Source of the DNA: Gyrodactylus bullatarudis
Lineage: Eukaryota > Platyhelminthes > Monogenea > Gyrodactylidea > Gyrodactylidae
Length of the DNA stretch: 64,000 nt
Direction of reading: 5' to 3'
NCBI GenBank assembly: GCA_012064415.1
Contig: SSNU01000313.1
Coordinates: 7,848 to 71,847 of the forward strand
Of the stretch, positions 58,101 to 64,000 are shown one piece after another. Numbering within the stretch: the first letter of the stretch is position 1; each line of letters opens with the position of its first letter. Position numbers and translations under genes: made by a program. The notes beneath the pieces were generated by a model. It saw only the letters and a list, made by a program, of their open reading frames with translations. It had not been told where the DNA came from and searched no databases.

Positions 58101-61100
58101 TCAACATAGGCTTTGTTGGTGAAAAAATTAAAAATTTTACATGTCATGAATTTGTGGCAAAGCGTCTATAAATCTTGAATTAATTAAAATTTTATTCTAG
58201 GAATCTGTCCACTAATTATACACTGTTCTATATAATCTTTTAATAGGGTAAGCACTCTGAGATGTTAGAGAAAATTCGATAAAATAAAGATTTTATTCCT
58301 GTATACTAGAGTTAGTTGCTAATAAAGATCAAACATTCTCTTTTGTAACAAAAGTTTTGTTGAGATAAAACTGCTATAATTCTGGGATCTAGGGTGCAGA
58401 AATTGAAACCTCTTCTTTAGACAATGATGGTGATACCTTTGTACAAAATTTGATCTCTCAATTACACTGAAATTTCCAATTTTATCACTGCCATCGCCAT
58501 TACCTCAAGCAACATCAGGGTTAGTGATCAAAAGAAGAGATTGTCAAGCAAAACTAAGGAGAAAGTTTATAACTTAACAGAGGAATATGAAAATAGAAGT
58601 AAAAAAGGTATGGAATGATATCACTATTTATACAAACAGAGTAATCAAAGGAATAAGGAGCTATTTTAAGAATAATAAATTGAGATCTGATCCCTTCAAA
58701 AGTTTGTCCTCCTCAGAGGTACGTGGCATTATTCAGGGGTGTAAATCTTAACATTTGAGAAGGCTAAAAACAATCTTGCATCTTAATGCGTACACTTGAA
58801 AATCCAATGTATTGAGGCATGTATATCTGGGATCACAATTAAGAACCCTTAATTCCATGTAATTTATTGATAAAAATTTAAAATTGAGAGTGTAGTACAG
58901 ATTAGAATAACAGGGGGGCAACGAGAAATGTACTGGATAAATACCAAGTTTAAATTAGTTAATTGCATTCGTCTTTGCTGGAAAAATTTCTCCATTAAAG
59001 GTCAAGAAAAGTAATGAATAAGGCAAGAAAATATGCACACTCAGTCGGTATTGAGAGTTGCTTTCTGTTCTTCAGAATAAATGCACAATGCATTTCTTTT
59101 GTTCTGCACGTGTGGCCAAAGAGATTTTATCTTGGTTCAACCTAGCACAGAGATCAGCGCATATTCTCAAATCAAGAATCTACTGAATAATATTCACATA
59201 ACAGGTGCTTTCTCTCTTTGATATTAATACAGTAATCAGTGTTCGCATTAGAGAATTCAAAGTAAATAAGTTACAACTCAAGGTCATACGGAAAGAAGAG
59301 AAGAGAAGAAAGCTCTTACCTCCCTCTCTCTCTTCAATGGCTGAGAGAAATTCTCAAAAAGTATCAATGTAAAAGTTGGATAACTAGAATAGCTTTTCAA
59401 CATGTTGAATAAAAGTTAAATTTACATTTGTATTGGTGTACACTTACAAGCTATACACATGCTTTGTGGTGCTGGACTGAATAAAAAAGTAATTGGTTTT
59501 TATACTGTACACACAGTAAAGCAAACAAAAGGAGCACTTATTGTTAACTAGCCTCAAATTTAGAGAATGAAAATACAAATCATTACACATTGTGAGGCTC
59601 ACGTAGAGAACAGAATGTAGAAATGATTGGTGTAAGCTCAATTTCAAGAACTTTGTACTATCTCTCTTTATTTTTACGAGAGATGTACTTGTTATTTTCT
59701 TGCATGGCTTTTGAAAATATCAGATGGCTTTATTTTGACTAAGCTATATAGTCAAGTATGAAGTTGAATTTTATTATTTCTGCACAAAGCTTTTTTTCTG
59801 TATCTTAAGGAGAAGTCGAATGAGGTATAAAAAATCATGGACCAAAACCTATTTATGAACTGGTTGTAAAAGCAACAATGATTTTGCATTGATATTGATA
59901 GTATGAGAGGTTTTTTTTCTCATGAATATCGAAAATGTGCTGAACTTACACTTTGATCTTCTATATTCTAAGAAAGTTAAACCCTTTCGTGAGGTTTGTC
60001 CTATCTAGGGCGATCATTCAAAGTCGGAAATTCTCAGTTATTAGTAATAACTAGGGTGAAAAATAAATGGAATAAGATATTGCAAAAATATTGCAAAAAT
60101 GGCAAATATTTTTAAAAATGGAAAAATGGGGGGAAATTTTAGTCCAGTGCGTTAGCATACGAAATACAAGTTTCTTTTTTGAATGTTTAATTCTTATCAT
60201 GAAAATACATTAGTTTTGAAAAATATCTTTCAACATAAGCTGAAATCGGCTTCCAACTCAACAAAAGATTGTACTCCTTAGTGCTAATATTTTCATCTTC
60301 CATTTTTACATTTTTTGAATTTTTTTCGGTTTCGCTGGCTTTTCAAGTATCCTTTTTAAAGGATCCTCTTTATATCGAAATTCTGCACGATTTCAATTCC
60401 TTTCCTTAATGAAGTTTTATAATTCTTCATTTTTTATTCAATAGTTTTTAATAGCTTCAACCCATTTTGTAGTGAATGGAGTTGGAGGCCTTTTCAAATC
60501 TGAGAGGAAATCTCTGCGTGATTTATTTTTAATGGTGCCTTAACAGAGCCTAGGTAAGAAATTAATAGGAGAAGATGGGAAACCGAGACAAAAGAGGACA
60601 CAAAAGGATTGGAGAAAGGGGAAAAATGGAAACTTGAGATTAAAATCGCAAAATTATCTAGGAAACTAAAAGGTGTAGAGAATTAATTTTTTGATATTTT
60701 TTTTAAAAAGCACAGTTGATTATGATATCAAAAATCGAAAAAATCGCAATTTTTCCACCCTAGTAATAACATATTACGCAGGTCTCAATAATATCACATA
60801 ATCAATTTCATAATTTACGCTAAACGAATCTCAAAAATACCAAAATGCCTCAAAGAGATATCTAAATTTGTATATAATAAGTTATTATTAATAACCCAGA
60901 ATAGTAAAATTTGGTTTTCATTCACTTAGTAGATGGAAAATTTAATAGAAAATCAACTTTCTCGAATGGGATTAAAGGAATCCTTATTTTCCATTAGAAT
61001 CTCATATAGAATCGTTTTGTATAAATTTTGAGTCTTTTCTCGATTTGTTTTCTTATCGTCTCTGATTTTATGCAGAAAAATATTGAGCATTTTGTAATTT

Positions 61101-64000
61101 CTCATCCATATACTCTTCTATTTTTAGTTATTTTGGATGAATAACTTATTAAGCATAAAATCTTTATCAAATGCATACAATTTCTCATATAGTTATCTAG
61201 TGAACTATATTGAAAGGAATAAATTCTTGTCAACTAAATTTGGTTGCAAGGAAACTTTTAATCCACAAAGGGAGGGAATTTTGAAATTTGCACTCCTAGC
61301 TAGTAAACCTTTTGTAAAACAAACACACACTCGAAAGAGGAAAGAGATTCCCATGCCTTTTATTGCTGTTTCGTTGTGAAATGGAAAGATTTGTACTCTT
61401 TGTATTGTTTCTTACTTTTAGACAGGTTGAAAATTGTAGGCAAAAATGTTCAGATGAATTGACATTTGTTTCAGTGTAAGATGTGTGAGAAGTTTGTGAT
61501 AATAATATGATAATAATAAGAGGAAGTAAAGAGATCTACCCCATAATCTGGTCCTCAATCCTGAGAATAGATGCCTCAAGGTAGAGTTTCACATTGGATA
61601 TTGGTTATCATCAGCTTAACCAACGTTCAAAAACGTTTTTTTTAAACCTATTTCCCATAGTCATTGAGTAACTCCTGGACTAAAAATAAATGCACTGAAA
61701 TATCTGTAGATTCGTAATCAGTGTTGAATTCAAGTCATTAAAAATTTTCATCTTCTTCTATCTGTCTGTCTCAGCTTTCTCAGAAAAAGACCAATACGAT
61801 TCAAAGTAAACTTAGAGAGAAATAAGAGGGGGCAACTGTTCTCTAATTTAACCAAATTATCAGTTTTATGAATAATGTCGGTTAAATGTAAAAATAGTTT
61901 TCATGTATCATTGCTCCAGACAAACATTGGGTCTTTAAGAGTAATGATCACTATAAACAAGATTTTTCATTCAGTCACACAGTACGATTCAGTTATATAG
62001 AGCTAGTTAATAGAACTGTATATAATATGAAGATGGGAATTTATGATTTTTACAAAATTCTAAATTTTTTCATCAAGACAACGAATTTAATCAAGATCTT
62101 TTGGAATCTAGATCATCAGCCCCACCTTTTACAACATGAAGTAAAAAACAATTTGAAAAAATCACTTTTTAAGGAAATTATGGCATATTTCGAGTAGCGC
62201 CAAATTCTCATTTTTTCAAACTTTGAGTTGAAAATTTCTGTTGATTTCAAAGTGAGAAAGTGACCAAAAATTAATTTTTAGGATCAGAACAAGACAAGAA
62301 ACCCGATTATCACCATAAAACTTTAGATGAATACGTCATTTTTCAGGGACCTTGATTTCTTCTTTTGATCATGATCCCAAGAATCAACTTTTGATCATTT
62401 TTTCTCTTGGAAATATGCCATAATGTTCTTTAAAATCAAATTCGATTTCTTGACGAAATAAAATTCCCATTCTCTCACATTAAGTGTATATTGGGTACAA
62501 GATTATTAGATAATAATAATAATTTACATGAAAAAGAATGAATGAATTCTACACAGACAAGAGAAGATCCAAGAGTGAAAGTTGTTATTACAGTTATTAC
62601 TGTATTCTATTGCATCAAGGGAAATTAGAGATAAATTGCCTCTGGACAATGTTACTTATTATTAATGTTGTATTGTATATTTAAGATTCCTTTACTTTGA
62701 GGACACACAGCAAAGAGATGACCCTTTTACTCTTCCAATGAAGAAGAAATGACTAGATTATACTATTAGATTAGATTAGATAACAAACAACTACTTATAC
62801 ATTACTAATACCATTACTACTTGTTAGTAAATTCAAAAGATGAATAAAAGCTACATGTTAAAGTATTCTATGTGTCCTACATTGTTCCTTTTATTTCCAA
62901 ACAAGGTTTGAATGATTATCTAATCTAATTGTACAGCATTATTCACGACTACCTTTTCTCTTTCAGCTCTCTATGAATGTAGAATGTAGAATTGCCATGG
63001 GCAATAGCATGGATCCAATCAATCGTCACAATGATCGCCGTGTCTTGATAATAATAGTAGTTAAGAAGTAAATTAAGATTATCGATGTTATATTCATACA
63101 TCATGATGAGATAAAAGACTAAAGTGGCGGTAAAGAGAATTTTAATTCAAGCACACAGTTGTCACCCCGTGCCTTTTAAAATTATTGTACAGTGAGAAGT
63201 TGCCTTGACAACCAGATGTATATATTCAGTAGGGTTTCTTTCACGAACAATTTTTAGGGCGATTTACTATTGTGTTGGACGCTTTTACCCAGAAAAAAAT
63301 AAATAATATTCCAAAACTTTGTTATTCTGAAAGTGATCTGGATATTTAGCGAGGGGATTTTAAATAACTATCAGAATAATTCCCATACAAATTGCTCAAA
63401 AACGTGTATTTGATCAATAATCTTAATAAAATTCATACAAGAGTTGTTGGTGGAGATTTAAAAATTGTAATTTTCAAATAATAATAATTTTTTCTCAAAA
63501 TTTAATTCTCTATTGAATGAGCAAATGGCGGAAAAATTCTAAACATTTCTATTACCCTAATATTCAGTTTATCACAACAGTTCTTATTACAATGAAAGTT
63601 TCATAGCTCAATGCATAGGAAATTAAAAGAGAGTCATATTCTCTAAAAATAAAGACGAAATATACGCACCGCTATAATCTCAGGATATTACTGATATTTT
63701 TCAGATATGACAAAGTAATCTTTTAGTAAAACCAAAACTCCGTTTGCAACCTATAGGCTGAGGATGTATTCTCCCGAATGGATTTTAACTCAGTTTTCAC
63801 TTTTTAATAAAGTAATAAGAAGTGTATTTTGAATTAGCCATCTCTGGGATTTGTAAATACAGAGCGTAAATAATACATCAATGCACGTAAATGTAAAAGA
63901 GATTATCTGTATAAATCGACTTACCAGGACACAGAATGTAGACACAAGATCCGAGATTCTTCCCATCAGAATTCAGACACTCTGGACTGTATCGAGAGGC
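55102..64000 (-). CDS. Single-pass membrane protein, C-terminal two exons (partial)
   Basis: Exon 63925-64000 (continuing past the right edge) reads SRYSPECLNSDGKNLGSCVY and ends with a GTAAG donor. Exon 55102-55304 starts after a CTGCAG acceptor and continues in the same phase: KRVTEYFTFGEKIALGVAAF, a membrane segment ending IIFIIH, a basic stop-transfer (QKKSKRKD), and a short cytosolic tail ending IYQDIQLML. The spliced product would be the end of a type I membrane protein with a Cys-containing ectodomain. The family is not recognisable from this part. The intron is 8,620 nt and packed with repeats, in sharp contrast with the 25-36 nt introns elsewhere. Confidence 0.65.
55553..57015. repeat. 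1.46-kb element with ~185-bp terminal inverted repeats
   Basis: Left arm 55553-55733 and right arm 56820-57015 are reverse complements with modest divergence, and each arm itself begins and ends with AAGTGCCTCAC or its complement. The centre has no coding sequence but contains a nested inverted repeat (ATTTCGTTCTAGGT near 56298 and ACCTAGAACGAAAT near 56365). Confidence 0.75.
57056..57650. repeat. Nested short inverted repeats and a 13-bp perfect palindrome
   Basis: GAATGGTTTGTTAAACT near 57057 is inverted at 57586-57602. TACTCGGTGAC near 57136 is inverted near 57575. The string AGTCTTAAGATTA, five bases, TAATCTTAAGACT at about 57606-57636 is a perfect hairpin. Between them TAGGGCGGTAAAATAATCGC (57148) and TGCCCTA (57298) resemble ends of the hAT element at 60052. 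Confidence 0.5.
57651..60051. other. Intron sequence, no feature recognised
   Basis: Part of the 8.6-kb intron. No exon, RNA gene or repeat end was identified on either strand. Confidence 0.4.
60052..60762. mobile_element. hAT-type non-autonomous element, copy 2
   Basis: Near-identical to 20546-21193, with ends TAGGGTGAAAAAT and TTTTTCCACCCTA, and its own 8-bp target duplication GTAATAAC (60044-60051 and 60763-60770). It includes a segment of about 68 bp missing from copy 1. High identity between two copies in different sites points to recent movement. Confidence 0.9.
60771..62025. other. Intron sequence, no feature recognised
   Basis: Short frames are present but none resembles a protein. 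Confidence 0.4.
62026..62480. repeat. Copy of the 43342 foldback family
   Basis: Begins ATATGAAGATGGGAATTTATG and ends with its inverse (TTGACGAAATAAAATTCCCAT). It shares AAGGAAATTATGGCATATTTC with the copy at 29735. Confidence 0.6.
62481..63924. other. Intron sequence, no feature recognised
   Basis: AT-rich, with short simple repeats such as AATAATAATAA. Nothing else seen. Confidence 0.4.

Noticed and set aside
61137..61379. 80-residue plus-strand frame
   Set aside because: No recognisable domain or splice context; it lies in an intron of a minus-strand gene.
1..64000. CRISPR arrays, bacterial operons or prophage
   Set aside because: The genes are eukaryotic and spliced; no regularly spaced direct repeats were seen.

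Overview
The window is animal nuclear DNA. It is AT-rich, its genes are spliced, and they include synaptotagmin, wntless, nanos, SETDB1, a Cys-loop receptor exon and an A20/AN1 zinc-finger protein, so the source is a bilaterian-grade metazoan. The most distinctive trait is intron size. Nineteen introns that I could place between phase-matched exons are only 25-36 nt long, next to ordinary introns of hundreds of bases and one of about 8.6 kb. My best guess is a small invertebrate with a transposon-filled genome, for example a parasitic copepod such as a sea louse. I infer this from general character only, and confidence is low.

Layout. 1-1.8 kb: decayed Penelope-like retroelement (PLE). 3.56-3.83 kb: hAT-type MITE with an 8-bp target duplication. 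4.48-4.74 kb: first exon of a Cys-loop ligand-gated channel (minus). 5.35-13.4 kb: cyclophilin with an RS tail (PPIG/NKTR type). 14.4-16.25 kb: divergent PP2A B55-like WD protein (minus). 16.4-17.4 kb: nuclear cap-binding protein CBP20, whose second intron holds four H/ACA-type snoRNA-like units. 17.4-18.0 kb: CFAP20. 18.1-18.9 kb: two head-to-head genes for secreted cystine-knot peptides. 18.9-24.2 kb: SETDB1 histone H3K9 methyltransferase in ten exons (minus), with a hAT element in one intron. 24.2-31.5 kb: repeats, including inverted LINE fragments and tRNA-like SINE heads. 31.5-32.2 kb: nanos. 32.9-33.9 kb: A20/AN1 protein. 34.6-36.8 kb: CCDC137-like protein, a coiled-coil protein and a small unknown gene. 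37.2-37.9 kb: PLE 3' end with a conserved hairpin. 38.6-41.4 kb: synaptotagmin 1. 41.4-49 kb: repeats, a mariner remnant, and an intact piggyBac transposase gene inserted inside an older PLE. 49.8-52.0 kb: wntless (minus). 52.2-52.6 kb: mitochondrial ribosomal protein bS18m. 52.7-53.3 kb: mRNA-export adaptor-like protein (minus). 55.1 kb to the right edge: last two visible exons of a single-pass membrane protein, split by an 8.6-kb intron full of repeats.

How the parts relate. Several genes are packed head-to-head with short shared promoters: B55-like/CBP20 159 bp, the two knottin genes 103 bp, CCDC137-like/coiled-coil 65 bp. A theme of RNA processing and export runs through CBP20, the RS cyclophilin, the UBM-motif protein and the intronic snoRNAs, but the genes are not an operon and I see no evidence of a shared pathway beyond that. 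The points most worth a second look are the minute introns, the four tandem intronic H/ACA units with covarying stems, the cystine-knot pair, and the hairpin with hammerhead-like core bases that follows PLE stop codons.
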